Assembly (NCBI GenBank): GCA_020809705.1
Contig: CP085828.1
Span: 1,550,001 to 1,614,000, forward strand
Length of the DNA stretch: 64,000 nt
Reading direction: 5' to 3'
Origin: Calonectria ilicicola
Lineage: Eukaryota > Ascomycota > Sordariomycetes > Hypocreales > Nectriaceae
In this document: positions 37,987-50,687 of the stretch, in pieces
Layout: every line of letters starts with the position of its first letter
Numbering within the stretch: position 1 is the stretch's first letter
Notes under the pieces: generated by a model
The model's input: only the letters and a program-made list of their open reading frames with translations
Told to the model about the DNA's origin: nothing
The model's database searches: none
Position numbers and translations under genes: made by a program

Positions 37987-40120
37987 GGTGACGACTGGGT
38001 CGGCTAAGCGGATGGCGTTTGCGTGGGCTGAGGCGAGGTGGTTGGGATGCTGGAAAGTTCACACAAGAGTGGTGCATGTGTGATAATTCTGAAGCTCAAG
38101 CTTGAGGCTGGAGCTCTAAATTCCCCACGCCAATTAAGACCTCCAATTGGGCGCTCGCCCCTGTGGATTCGCTGCGACCGGACCGTGAGGTCAAGGGTAG
38201 GCCAACTGGCGAACGATGTCATCTTGCAAATCATGATAGAGACATTAGCATTATCATCTTGACTAGGGCTGGTGTGCTTTGGAGCCATTTCGCGAGTAAT
38301 GTAGGCTAGTTTCTATTAGAGACGGCTTTGTCTTGCTTCCATAGCCTGTCTGGTCACTGATGAGCTGCATTGCTTCGGGAATCGCAGCCCAACTTCTCCA
38401 CTGTGAGCTTTGTCGACGAAATATCCCCATTATGCCAATACGAAAAATGGCCGGGAGACACACGCGCCTCATTCTCACGCCGTGAACTTAAAATTTGCGG
38501 CATTTACCACCTGGTTCATGTGGGTGTGAGTTCCAGAGCGGATGGGGATGGGGGTCATGTTTGTAGGAGGTTGCGAGGATCAGTTCCGTGGAACGGCACG
38601 CGCAATTGGCCATGAACCGCAAACGAGGTTGAAATTCACAACTGCCGGCCGCAGCGGTGTAGAAGGCGAATGCAAATGATGAGGTAGAGTGATTGGAGCC
38701 AGCCAATTTTTTTTTTCTTGCTCATATGTGATGCACTGCACGAGGTGCGTCTGGGGCCATCTGGGGCAGGTTAGATGACAACGGTTAGTACGTATCTCCC
38801 TGCTAAACTTCAGAGGAAACATGTGGGCAAAGAGAAGTTATTACCTCCGCGATCCGGTAGCATCTCTGTTTTATTATTGGCCTCGACGTTGGACAGATCG
38901 ACAACGTTCTAATAGCGCTAAATCACCTGATCGATTTGGCACCTGCGATCCATGCGAAGAAAAAGAGCGACTAGGGTCGGGGACAGTTCCGTAGATAATT
39001 TCGACTTGCTAGGGGGTGCGCTAGCCTCACCGGCTTACCACCCAGGAACCGATTTGACGATTACATCGACTGGGAACACAGTGGGGGATCCAATGGTGGC
39101 TGAACTACGGACCCGGCAGTCTTACAGTCGAGTGTTCTGGACGCCGTTTGGCGTCTCAGCCCTGGTTTTGTTAGTATCGGTGGCCTGGCAGGACGTTTAT
39201 CGGCTTGCAGTTTAGTGGGAGGAGGGGGGATCGGGTTGCACAAGGTAACAGAGGCAGTTGTTGTCCCATTGCGACATGGACTGGAACAGGCCAGTACGCA
39301 AATGTAACTAGCTGTACTGTATAAGCAATACGTCGTGATTCTGGTAGACCAGCAGAGGTGGTGTGTGGATTCAGAAACGGGATGGACCCGCGTATCCATG
39401 TTCCCTCCCCCCTTTGGCGATGCGCCTCAACGAATGTGGATGATCCCAAGTAGGAATCGAGCGGCACGGCTTGCCTCCAGGTTCCGCGAAACTGTATACC
39501 ACCAGGTCCCAGCGTGCCGGTAGCGAGGCTCGCAGGACCAGTCAAAGCTGGCTCAGGCCCTGACAGCAATAAGACAGCAACAGCAGCCACCACGAAGAGG
39601 GTCGCTGGATTTTCACCCCTTTAGTTTGTGTGATTTTCGAACCCAAACTCCGGTTTCTTCTGAAGCCCTACTTGCCTACCAGTCTACTTAGTTCCCACAC
39701 GGCCCTATGAGGCGACCTTTGGGCACTGACTGTTTCTTTGTGATTGCCTGCCCATCCAGGTTGACCCTCGTCCCTGTCACCTCCTGTCAATGCCTCCCGT
39801 CAGTCCGCACTTGCCTGACCATGCATCCGCCTCCATCCACCTCTATCCACCTCCGCCCACCACCTTCTTGCCCGACTCGTCGACGGGCGCCACAGGTACT
39901 TTGCTGCCTCCGCCTAAACTTTCTTTCAACCTCACCTCAAAACAAACCGAGTCCCGTCGATTGTCCTTACCGCCTGCTTGGCCCCCAATGTCATGGGCGC
40001 AGCAATGCTTGGCAAGTCCCAAATCCTGGCCTTGTCCCTCAACATCCTTCGTGCCTGCTGTTTCTCAACATGTCTTGAGCCCCGCAGTGAACCACCACAT
40101 CTGCTGGCCTTGCCGAGTCT
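37987..40120. other. Gene-free region
   Basis: 2.1 kb between AIM41's promoter side and the 3' end of the methyltransferase gene. Plus-strand frames at 39707-40293 are Pro/Ser-rich and overlap the terminal exon of the methyltransferase on the other strand; they are not believed. No supported gene. Confidence 0.5.
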
Positions 40121-41839
40121 TTATCGACGCGGCTTCCTGCCTATGCACACATAACTGGCGTTTTCCACCGTCAGAAATTCTGCCCTTGGCCATGGTTGGG
40201 AGTCTTGATGAGATCTCACTTACAGGGGAAAATACGGCTGTGGTCCCGGGGTCATATTCCCTTGCGTCAGCTTCTCTCGACTGTGCTATCTAACCTCGAA
40301 GGAATATCAAGGGGCTGTTTCTTACCTTCAATGATGGATTACTTGCCTCACCTCGCGCCTGCGCTACTAGGAGTTGGAAGTCCGTTATTGCCATTCTGCC
40401 TCATCGAGTCAGTCCGTGCATCTTGTCGGGCACCAACACTTATTCCTACCCGAGAAACTGGGTAAAGGGGTACAATGCTAGCGATGATAGCATTTGGTTG
40501 ATATTCTCGTTATTTTCACCGCCAATAGCATGATCACGCGCGTCTGCGTTCGTCTCCATCAGCGTCAAACGTCAATACCAACCGTACCAGTACAAGCTTA
40601 CCGTTCGACCAAGCGCACATGGGCAACGTCAACAGCCTGGACTCGACCTCTGTGAAGCCGGCCCTCCTCATCCACTCTGCCATTTGCAATGGAGCTCGTG
40701 GGTCCTTATATGGCTGTGCACTCTGCAAATAATTCCTGGACCATCTCGATAAGGCATGATCTATCAAAGACATCCTGTCAGCTCGCTGTCTCCCAAGCGC
40801 AAGAGTCAGAAATACCCGCCTTGGGTCAAAGTCCCATTGTCGGATTGTGCATTGAAATATATTTCGACCATCTGGCACCATCCTCCAGGACGCAGGACTC
40901 GAAAGATATCCCGAATATAGCTTCGCCATCGATTCGCGTGGATGCCCCCTGCCATCATCTGGCTATGGACAACATCGAAATAGTTGGATTGAAAGGTGAA
41001 ACTAACAAACAAGATGATTAGAAACCTGTTTGTAACCCGAAAGTTTTTGTTTATCTCACCGCCCGTTTAGGTCGTCGACTTGGAAGTCTAGGTTTTCTGG
41101 AGGACTCTCAGGGATCATGTGCGGACTGACATCAATACCCAAGACCTGTACAGTCCACTGTTAGCGAGGCTCTGAATCCTAAGATAAAGTCCTCTAAAGA
41201 CAAGTCTATTATGGAGTCCTTCTCTGTTTGCCATTTGGGTTCCGACTCCTGGAAAGCGCCCTGGTTGGATCAGATTGGGATTTTGACCAAAACACGTTTG
41301 TGGCCGATCACTCCTCAACGACGATATTGGACAACTTGTATCGGCTCTTAGGGATACCGCATGCTCTCGGAAGTTCCAAGAAGCATACAATACGACTTTT
41401 AGGAGCTCTAGGAGCAAAGTTGAGAGCACCAACATACCTCTGCATCTGGATACTGTGCTGCGACATCGAGGGCCCAGTCTCCCGATCCACAACCACAGTC
41501 AAGAATTCGCCTTGGAGATCTGATGGGCGGAAATATTAACCTGCCATCGAATAAAATGTTGAATACGCTATGCATCATCTCGAGGCGTGCGATTTCGTCC
41601 TGCACCAGCATATTAGGCTACTTCAACGTTGGTCTGGCATAGCTAGCAAGTGCTGCTTTTTACCTCGTCAATCGGTGCAAAATAGGTGCCGTTTGTAAGA
41701 GCGTATTGTTGATAACTTCGGTCATGGTATTCGACAATTTCGGTAAAAGTCTCGTCAAGAGGAACGGTTCCGTCTCTTCAAGGAGGCTTAGCGGCACACA
41801 GTGACTGCGACGAAATATTGGGCCTTACCCGGCGTCCAT
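40121..41839 (-). CDS. LaeA/UMTA-like SAM methyltransferase
   Basis: Class I SAM-dependent methyltransferase of the LaeA-like group common in fungal secondary metabolism. Ten exons (minus): 41839-41829, 41775-41664, 41599-41438, 41145-41060, 41001-40820, 40760-40602, 40543-40450, 40395-40326, 40237-40224, 40154-40121; 307 residues. Motif I is LDCGCGSG (74-81), followed by AEVLGIDVSP, the FDVVHSQMM acidic-loop region and RVLRPGGWCQMVEIYF. The C-terminal exons rebuild the family ending (LYPFTQFLGM, LKPYFPLYVCIGRKP). Two coding exons are only 11 and 14 nt. Intron 5 (40761-40819) needs a GC donor; a GT alternative of 41 bp (40775-40815) also keeps the frame. Intron 3 is 292 bp. No biosynthetic partner genes lie nearby. 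Confidence 0.8.
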
Positions 41840-44800
41840 GGTGCTGGCTTGAGATATGAACCTTTGAAAATGAAGAAGAGCTCACAAGTACAAGAAAAGA
41901 ACTTGCATATATCTAAACGGCACAGACCAGTTTGGACTTGTTTCTGTTCAGCGCGATTTAGGTTACTATCCGTTACTAAGGAGTCAAAGTCAGGTGGTAC
42001 CCTGAACGTGGCCCCAGTCCACTTCACGAGCCGCCCTGGTGCCGGGATCAAAGTCATATCTGGGCCTAAACAAGTTCTTGCATATGGCGGCCTTGGGTCA
42101 GACTCACAGAGCAAGATAAAGTGTCCTCGAATAGGGTGGAGAGACCACCAGACCGGGCAGACTGGCTGCCGAATGTTCTGAATTTTCAGATATGGCGCCG
42201 ATCTTGGGTCTCGAGCGCGGTCTTTCCTTTCTAGCATTTGTTTGCAGCTCTGCCACCTCAACCTGTAGCCCACTTCGCCTCAAGGATCAGCCGAAGACCT
42301 TCGGCCTGAGGCTAGTCTATATGGGCAATGCCTCGGGACGGTAGAGTAGGTCTCAGAAAGTGGCCATCTCCAAGACCTGTGGGATGTTGTGGGATTCTGA
42401 TGGCTGCAGTAGGCCCTTTGAATGCCGCCAAACTCGATTGCTAACGCGTCGTGTGCCCTGCTCACCTTGGACGAGAAGGGGATTGTGCATTTCTTGGCCT
42501 CAGTCTGAACATGGGGGCGGCGGATCGCCGTAGGATGAAATCAGAAGAAGCTCACTGGAACACATTGAACGCCTTGTTTACCACCCTGTTCCATGCCTGG
42601 AAGATGGCATTGGTTCCGCCCTTCCACCCAAGTGGAGGGGTTGGTGTGCGGCATGCCCAGACAGCCTAGACATGACTGCGGCCGACTATAGATGCATCGC
42701 TGGGCTCCAGGGTTTCCCTCCCGTTGCGCCCCATTGGAGCCACCTAATGGACCCGTCCTCGGACAGAAATCTTCCCATAATCTTGGATGCCCGCAACGAT
42801 ACCGAGACCAACCAAATCTACATGCGAGCTGATTCTGGAGAGATTGAGGCAGGACGACGAACACGAGCTATTTCAAGGCAGAGACGCCACAATCACCGCC
42901 ATTTACATTCTGTCTTATTTTTCACAACGTGGGGCTTCTTGGGAAGCTGGGTGATACAGCATAAAGAGGGGCACTCGTTGTTTGATGACGTCTTGCAGGG
43001 GCCAAGACAGGGCCTCTTGGCCAACAAGAGACTCATGAGTGGAGGAGATGGCGATGAGCCGTCCAAGTACCGAGGACATGGACTTGGGACTTGGGGGATT
43101 CGGGTGGGCTGAAGTTTGTGTCATTCTTATCACGCTGGTTGGGCTTGGGTGTGGCGAGGTGTTGTGGGTGACAATGGAGCGGCACTGCTCCATGGCTTGG
43201 AGGCATCCACCAGCCTATTCAAGGGACCGAAGGCGGAAGGCAGAGGAACAAGCGACGGCTGAGCCTAAAAGTATGTCACCACGGAAGTTGACATCGTCAG
43301 TGCTCAGGGGGTACGGGGTCGATCCACATTCTGGAAAATACCCCCCCCGATTCAATACTGAGCATGGGAAATTCCAGGACCATGATTTAAAAGTTCAACT
43401 CTTCACCGCCCCTTTAGTCCACTTCATGACCGGCGACAGGGCTTTCGGATACAGAGCGGGATATTATGCACCACTCAAAGGTAGGAGGCATCTGATGGTA
43501 CGGGCTGACGAGAAGGAGACCTTATGGCCACATTGGTGTTGGAAATGGGTCACTAAGTCGCATCGGGCTGCGACCTCTCGCAGCAGCTGCAGATTGCTTC
43601 TGTGCCGCCCGCCAGTTGGCCTTTGGCCTTTCCGTACGTGGGAATATCATGCCACTAGCTTATTACGCAACATTGTCTGGCCGTTGGGAATAAGCAAGAC
43701 AATTTAGGAGGAGTCGGCGCGCTTCAGCATTCTGCCCGACGCGTCGACAGGTACTGGATGATATGGAAACGAGCAATACTCGGGAAAGCTTGTTCTTCAA
43801 GGTCCCTCTATATGTAACGCCCTTCACCCCCCCTCCAAGCACACCAGCTGGGCGCATCTTCGTACCAGGTATCTGGTGCAGCTCAGGGTTGGCGTTGGCA
43901 GTGGGTTCTCTGACAACTATCCCTTTCCCCTACCCCTACTCCCGCATCCCCCACAAGGGACCTCCTTCTCCCGAGTCCCATCCCTCATCTAACCTTTGGC
44001 ACTAATACTGGTAGCAACCATGTTTCTAATTAGCTGCAGAGAACTTGGACCGCGAGTAATAACGAAAGAGCCCTGAGGGGATCCTTCGTTGAAAAAAAAA
44101 TCCACCTTGGTATGGACCGATCGTCTGATGGTGAGGTAAGCCTAATGAAGAAAGCAAATATTTTATCGCCGACGACTGGCCAACGATATCGCATCAGAGT
44201 CAAGCCTCACAACGCCCCAGTCTGGAAAGGAACACGCGCATAAGATCAGGAAATGATTACGAGATAATATTGCATTGGATGGCAGGCAGAATGGTGCAAA
44301 CTTCTGCTCCGTTATCACTGTCTGTGGTGTCCCAAAGGTCTGGTACCCACATCCAATCTTGTACGGCCGCTACGGCCCGCTAGGACGGAGTGGTGTGGGG
44401 GAGAGGAGGGCGCCGAACTCTGCACAAGGCTGCACGCCAGGATGCTCGAGCGAGTGCTTCTGCAGCTTGTCAAAAGCCTTCAGGGGGGTGGTGGTGACCT
44501 GAGATATGCACAGTAAACCCTGGAGAGGCTGATGAATTTAGCCGCGGTCGCCCACAATGGATTCCTCCCCTCGTAGAAGTTCAGAACGGCGAGTATTTCT
44601 GAGCTTAGCATTCTGAACACATTTATCCGTCTGTACCCGCTGAGCTGGTGGTGCCAACCGAGACAGGGGAGCCTTGCTCGTACCACCGTTTGCCGACCCA
44701 AGCTCTCGGGATTGGGACCAGAGAGTCGGGAAACGGTGGGCTGTGCTTTGAGAGAGACGGCGAAGACGTGACGGCTAGTCTGGCTGACTTGTGTTGGCTC

Positions 44801-45675
44801 TGGCACACCCACACCACGAGCTGAAGCCCTTAACCAACCACGTGTGGCCCATACCCATTCCGAATGCCCGTCTCATGGTAAAGTGCATGGAACTGTGACT
44901 AGGTTTAATCATCCCATGCTGGTATGCATGTCGTGAAAACAAGAATCCGAAAAAAACCAGAGCCAGGTTCATATCTATTTTGCTGTCCTTTCATCACGCC
45001 CGGCATTTTGTCTACCCCATCGTAATGCATCCTGGTCCCTCGGCAAACGAGGGCTACCTAAAAAAAAAAAAAAAAAAAAAAAGAAACCAAGCAAGAAAAA
45101 ACCAAAACAATAACGCAGTATTGTACAACATGACAGGTCAACTGCTTTTGCATCCCCCCGCACTGGTTCTGTGCCCCCTCTTCGCGTCCTCTACTCTATG
45201 CGATCAGCGCGTCTGCTTGTAACCCCTGTCCTGTCTGCTTACCCCCCTTTTAATTCTCCTTCACCGCACCATATACTCAAACGGGAGACACAGCTGCCTT
45301 TCCTGGGAGAACAGGCGAGATGGCCTGGGCGATACGCGAGGCTAAAACGTCTTTGCAGACATATGCGTCATGCAGGGTTTTTAATCAAGGAGGTGTTGGG
45401 TTAGGGCTGTCTCGGAAAAAAATATGGACGAACAAAAAATTGCTGGTTAGGATGCCGGGGCTTTCCCAAAAAGAAACATAAGCAGCCCAAGGCGCAATGC
45501 TACCCTCAGCTCACATCCAAACCGAAGATAATACTGCCCAGAGTAACTGATTTGAACCACGGCACTCATGCAAGCGGGAATCATGTCTTGCCGGACGCGA
45601 ATCCGGCCGGGCCGGTGTTTGAGAGGTGGCCAAGATCGTCTTTAGGATTTTCCAATAAGAATAAGGCAACGACAC
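41840..45675. other. Gene-free region
   Basis: 3.8 kb with no supported gene. One long plus-strand frame (43048-43707, 219 codons) has no recognisable motif and no convincing context. It contains a 23-base poly-A run (45060-45082) and several short homopolymers. The segment near 42500-42700 on the minus strand reads briefly like protein, but without a start or continuation. Confidence 0.45.
45060..45082. repeat. Poly-A tract (23 bases)
   Basis: Uninterrupted run of A, followed by an A-rich stretch to about 45118. It is a simple repeat in non-coding sequence; a retroposon tail is conceivable, but no coding remnant is attached. Confidence 0.8.
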
Positions 45676-48114
45676 TTAACACCATGTGAAGACTGGGTTC
45701 CTACTCTTGACTGCCTCGAGGCGCTCCACAATGACCTTACGCTGGTTGCCCATCTGGCCCTCGGCCGCAGCATAGCCGAGATCGCCCTCGACGTCGTCGT
45801 CATAGGCATCATACATAGGGCCGTAGAACTGTTGGGCAATGTTGTTGCTGCTTCGACGGGCTGCCGCTGTGGCAAACGAGTATCGCCGCTGTTGGTGTGG
45901 TGCTTGGCGCTGGGGCTCGTACATATTGAGGGCACGAGGCGCGCCTTGGAAGCTAAGCCTGCTGTTACCAGGTTGCGGCAGCGAGGGACGTTCGGCTACA
46001 TCGGCTACGCGCGAGTGATGTGCCTCGGGACTTAAGAGGTTAGGTTCGCTGAGATGCGTCTCCTCAGGCGAGCGGGCAACCTCGCTTGTCGGGGAGGCCA
46101 GCTCGAAGCGACCAGGATGGGGCATATCTGCAGGTGCATTGTTCAGGCCAAGAAGATCCTCGACGGGGACTTTGGACGCTGGCACAGAGCTGGCGATGTC
46201 CGCTTCATCCATAGATTGGCGAACGTTGGGGTTCCGGCGTACTTCTGACGGAGTTGCTTGCATGGGAACGGCGACGGGTACATCAACGAGATCGTCCCAA
46301 ACACAAACCTTGGCGCGACGAGTCAGTTCCAGAGGACCGTGATCAGGCGTTTTCAGTGTTTCGACAACGTTCCAAGCCTGGCCCTTCATAACGGCGATTT
46401 GCTTTGCAAACATGCGCTCCTGGAAATCTTCATCCATCTGGAACACCCTTTTGAGGGCTAGTGTGGTCTGAGACCACCAAGCGGTAGAGGTAAGAAGAGG
46501 AAGGAAATGATCTCGAGTTTTCTGTGAGAAGGGCCTGCCAATAAGATCTACGGGCAGGAAGAGCCATCCGAAGGGAAAACTGTACTAATGTTAGCAGACC
46601 GACTCCGTAGTTTATTGTGTGCCCATACCTTCTCCACGCATCAGGGTGTTTCCAAGGCCATGAAAGCGAGTTGTCGATGGCACCAATCGTGATGGCAGGT
46701 TCATTTCCAGTGGGCCGCTGGTTGCTTGCGTCCATGGGCTTCTGTACTTTGTATGGATACGAGGCCCGAGTCGCACGTGGAGGCTGTTGAGCCAAGTCAA
46801 CTGGTCTGGGTCCTTCTTCTTCCACAACTGTTTCCATGTTTAGTTGGATTGGATCAGATGCAATAGAGACGTTGCCAGTTTCCCAATCGACTTTGATCAT
46901 CCAATTGTCCAGTCCTCTATCTGTGTTTCTCATAATATAGTCCAAGATAACAAGCTTCTCAAGCTCCTCTCGAAAGGATTCCTTAAGATTCTCGGTCCAG
47001 ACAAAGTTGTCAGGACCAAGGAGCATCTCTGCTTGGTGGCCTTGGTCATCGTCGCTACCATATGCGTCATCCGGCGATGCTGCGCTTGACGGCCGGCAGC
47101 TCTCGGTCCATCTTCTTCGTCGCTTCTTCTTGTCGGTTGCTCGGAAACCAGACCAGTATTGGTCCGGCCAAGGGTGTTCACGGAGGAAGACATTAGCGTC
47201 CTTGAAGCCTTTGAGGAAAACCTGGAAACTTCCTGGCTTTTCAGGCAAGGGTTTCTTCTTGCGGTTGAACTTGCGGCGGTCCCAGAAGGGATAGTGGAAA
47301 GATTTGGACGAGAGATATACAACGTCGGTGTATGGAACGAGATGTGTTCGTAATTGGCAGTCAAGAACGTAAGCGGCGGCTTCGCTGACGTAGGAAAGAT
47401 TAGGAATTAAGCTGCAAGAGCGTTAGTTTGAGCCTCATGTGGTGTGAGGAATTGTGTGGCATACCAGGCTCTGCCAAAGCAGCAAGGGAATAAGTTTCGG
47501 TGAATCCATTTGTTCCATTTGGGGTTTCCTGCGGCATAGGGTTCCTCATCCTTGGGCTTAAAGACACCCACAATCTTGCCATCTGGGCTTCGGGCAAAGT
47601 AGCTGCCAGAGCTGCCCTGGGAAATCATACTTGGATGTACTTCTTGGCGGATAGCTGTTCGTACACTCTCAACGATGACCTCGAACTCGGCCTTTGTCAT
47701 GACACCCTCTTGAGGGGCGGCAATACTCTCAGCGGTGACGGGGCGCACTCCTTCAGGGGCCTGGAAGACGGAGTAGTGAATCTCGAGACGCTCTTCTTCT
47801 CCAGCCTGGTTCTTGCCTCGTCGCTTGAAGCGCGAGGCAATCTCGTCGGCCCAGCGCTCCAGCCGGGCATTGATGGCCTTGATATCGACACCAGCGTTGC
47901 TACCGACGCGTTGACGAAACTTGGGCCGTACTGCTTTGGGGCTTGTCATGCCGGAGCGATGTCGGGGTGGTTGGATATCATGGCCGTATCGGGGCGCGGC
48001 TGGATGCTGGAGGGAGGCGACGGAGCGGGAGAGGGGATCTTCGTCAGACTCATCGCTGAAGTCATCGGCCTGGGCAAGGCGCTCGTAGCCCGTCGTGGGG
48101 GGACGTCGAGGCAT
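45676..48114 (-). CDS. LSB6: Type II phosphatidylinositol 4-kinase LSB6
   Basis: Makes PI4P on endosomal/vacuolar and plasma membranes; in yeast Lsb6 also binds Las17. Exons (minus): 48114-47465, 47411-46629, 46579-45676; 778 residues. A disordered N-terminus (1-150) precedes the kinase. The glycine-rich/Lys segment is SGSYFARSPDGKIVGVFKPK. The Cys-rich palmitoylation-type motif (FPCCFGRACLIPN) spans the first splice junction. The catalytic loop is DYIMRNTDRGLDNWMIKVDW, and the metal-binding AIDNSLSWPWKHP stretch and PFGWLFLP helix follow. The C-terminal 200 residues are low-complexity. The introns are 53 and 49 bp, and both junctions are fixed by these motifs. Confidence 0.95.
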
Positions 48115-50687
48115 CGCGAAGGATGGGATGGGAGTCGTATGGAGAAGAGGATGAGGACGAGGGCGAGGATGCAGACGGACGGAGACGTCGGTAATTAGGA
48201 CCGGGCGCGACGGATTAGAGCTCACGAAGCTGGTAGGGCCATTACTCGTATCTGGAGCACGGGAAATAAAAACTGTGCAACGGTAGATAACGCTGAAGAT
48301 GGTATAGGATGAACGTGACGTCGATGTTGACGACGTGGTAGCAGACAAGCAACGGGACGAACCCCTGACAGCGCTGAGCAGTGGAGCGGACCTGGTTCGC
48401 GATGGGACGCGTGTGCAAGGTTCTAATGTTGGCCGGCGACTGATTGTTTATTTACAGTGCCGTGGGAGGGATAAAAAAAAAAAGAGGAAGTGTAAAAAAA
48501 GAATTGCCAGAATAACGATCAAGCTATGAAATAGAAACAACCGATCGATGAAGGAACATTATCATGATGGCAGAGAAGAATGTCTTGATTTGGATGATTG
48601 GAACCCTGGTTGGCACATGCTGTCATCTTTGCGGCTCTCATTCTAATTAGGCGGGTATCTGGGGGCGTCCTTCGCCAAGCTTACATTAGGTACGTGCCTA
48701 GGTGGGCAGGTATTGACTTGCCTGTGACAGCTACCCGCTCTTCTAGCGTTGCGCGGGTACCTAGCCACTCTCCCTAGCAGGCGGCTGTATCGCAGGCGGA
48801 CTCAAATAAATGTGACACTTCTCCCTCGTTAATCATGGCCGTCACGCCAGTCGTTTGCCCATGTGGCTCGTTTCACCAGCATCGCTGACGTGATTTTCCC
48901 TTCGCGCCAAGCCAAGGATAGCTGGGAGCCTGCAGAAACTGCGACACGATTGTATTACTGAGTACTTCTGCATGGCGCTCGCTCTTGTCTGGAGTTGGGC
49001 ACCTTGGATGCCCGCTGAGGCGGGTGGTGGGCGGGCAGGCAGACGGGCAGGCAGGCAGATGAATGAGACAGACAGACAGACGGACACGCGCATCGAAACA
49101 TGGTGATGACGTTGATGATGTGACAATGATGGCAGTAGTGGTTTTCTTTTTGTTTCGCTTTTACTATTTTGCGTAATTACCACGTTGTTATGAAGAAAAT
49201 GGTTCTCGACTGCCCATACCTGGATGCCCAATTTGGGATCAGAATCAGAGTCAGTCTGCCCTTTGCTCTCTGCTTCCCTTTGAATGCTGACCCCGCCACC
49301 ACCAGACTTGATCAACTGAGACACAGAGTTTTTTTGGTTGGCGATGACAGCCCAAGGAGCTTAGTTGCAGCGGCTCTGCTGCAATGCTGGGAAACTAAGC
49401 TGGCGCCGTCATGTTTGGTGGGCTAGGCACCGCTCGTTGTTGGTGGCTTTGATTCAGCACTAGTAGTCCACTTCCACATACGAGATAGCTCGCAGCCATT
49501 GACGATTGCGGGGGAAAGGAAAACTAAAATAATAAAAAAATAAAAAAAAAAAGTCTTGCCAGGACATGGCCGACTTCCGCTCGCCTCACCTTGGCATTTG
49601 CTCGTCCAGTCCAAGGTTTGTTCGGACTTTAATTGCCCTACGGAGATTCCATGAGAGTTGCGTCTCCCTCGCAAGCTAAGCCAACCATGGTGTTTGGAGA
49701 AGTCTCTCCGGGTTTAGTCGGCGGTGGTGTTGCTGGCATGACACCCACTCCCCTAGTACATCCCTCGGCAAATACTACGTCATGAAACTTGTTGGCCATC
49801 TCGCCAGACACTGTGTCTGGTGGTGGTGACCTGCTACGTCTCGGTTGGTCTGGACGAGCTGGGGTAACCCGCGACGGGGAACACGGCCGACGGGTGCTAG
49901 CTGATTGCGTGCCCTTGGCAAGTATTAATAATGGCAGACGCAGAAACCCAAAATACCATGGCCAACGGCCCTGCCTGGGAGAGTTCGCATCACTCTCCCC
50001 CCTCTTCGCGGAGCTTGATCCGCTGGCCGGCGTCCTGCCCAGAGAACCCGATCAGCGCCCGCGTGCTCATCAATCAAGGTTTAGGCCGGTTGGTGGCTGA
50101 TGCGTAGCGACACACATGCCATTATACACACAGACGCTTCCCAGGGGATCCCGACGTCAAAGTCCCCCATTTTGAGGCCCTGGCAAAAACAGCCATGGCT
50201 CATAGTAGAGTAATTCCATCATGCGAGGGTGGGAACATTCGCGATGCACGGATCATGACTGGCTGCCCCTCCCCATCTTCATGCTTGACCCCATGGCCCT
50301 CCCATTATCCCCTTGTTCGTACACATTCCCCCCCTTTCCTTTGCCTTTGCCTTTTGTTCTAGTCCAATCGTCTATAATAAGTGGACGGATGCACCTCTCC
50401 CTCTAGTTCTCGGCCTTTGAAGTCCTTGTCCGCATTTCCGTCACCTTGGGCGACTTGTTGTACAACACTTGGGCTGTCTCACTCCCGCATCTGCTGCACT
50501 TTTGATTTGTCCACCTCGAACCGACCCCAATACAGACGACTCTCCCTTCAGTTCCTTTCCTTGTTGTATCTTGTACATGTATTAGTGCTGCATTCCCCCA
50601 CTTCAATTCCTACCTACTTTGTTTTGCTCCCCCCCCAGCTCTTCCATCATACCAACAAGGACCGTAAGCAAGACCAAACAAGGCACA
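48115..50687. other. Divergent intergenic region
   Basis: 2.6 kb between LSB6 and the small Arg/Ser-rich gene. It includes GTAC/CCTAGG words at 48690-48770, a GGCA/GACA-type low-complexity stretch at about 49021-49085, and poly-A near 49538-49552. The final 400 bases are strongly pyrimidine-rich and probably the leader of the plus-strand gene. No other gene seen. Confidence 0.5.
49021..49085. repeat. GGCA/GACA low-complexity repeat
   Basis: Imperfect tandem GGCA units followed by tandem GACA units, in non-coding sequence. A simple repeat with no assignable role. Confidence 0.7.

Noticed and set aside
39707..40293. Pro/Ser-rich plus-strand frames
   Set aside because: They overlap the 3' exons of the methyltransferase on the opposite strand and are driven by pyrimidine-rich sequence.
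40534..40929. 131-codon minus-strand frame as a stand-alone gene
   Set aside because: Its second half is exon 6 of the methyltransferase and its first half reads exon 5 in the wrong frame; the spliced model explains both.
45060..45120. Retroposon tail at the 23-base poly-A run
   Set aside because: No reverse-transcriptase remnant, target-site duplication or upstream gene copy could be seen.
47500..48198. 232-codon plus-strand frame antisense to LSB6
   Set aside because: It mirrors the first LSB6 exon and has no recognisable domain.
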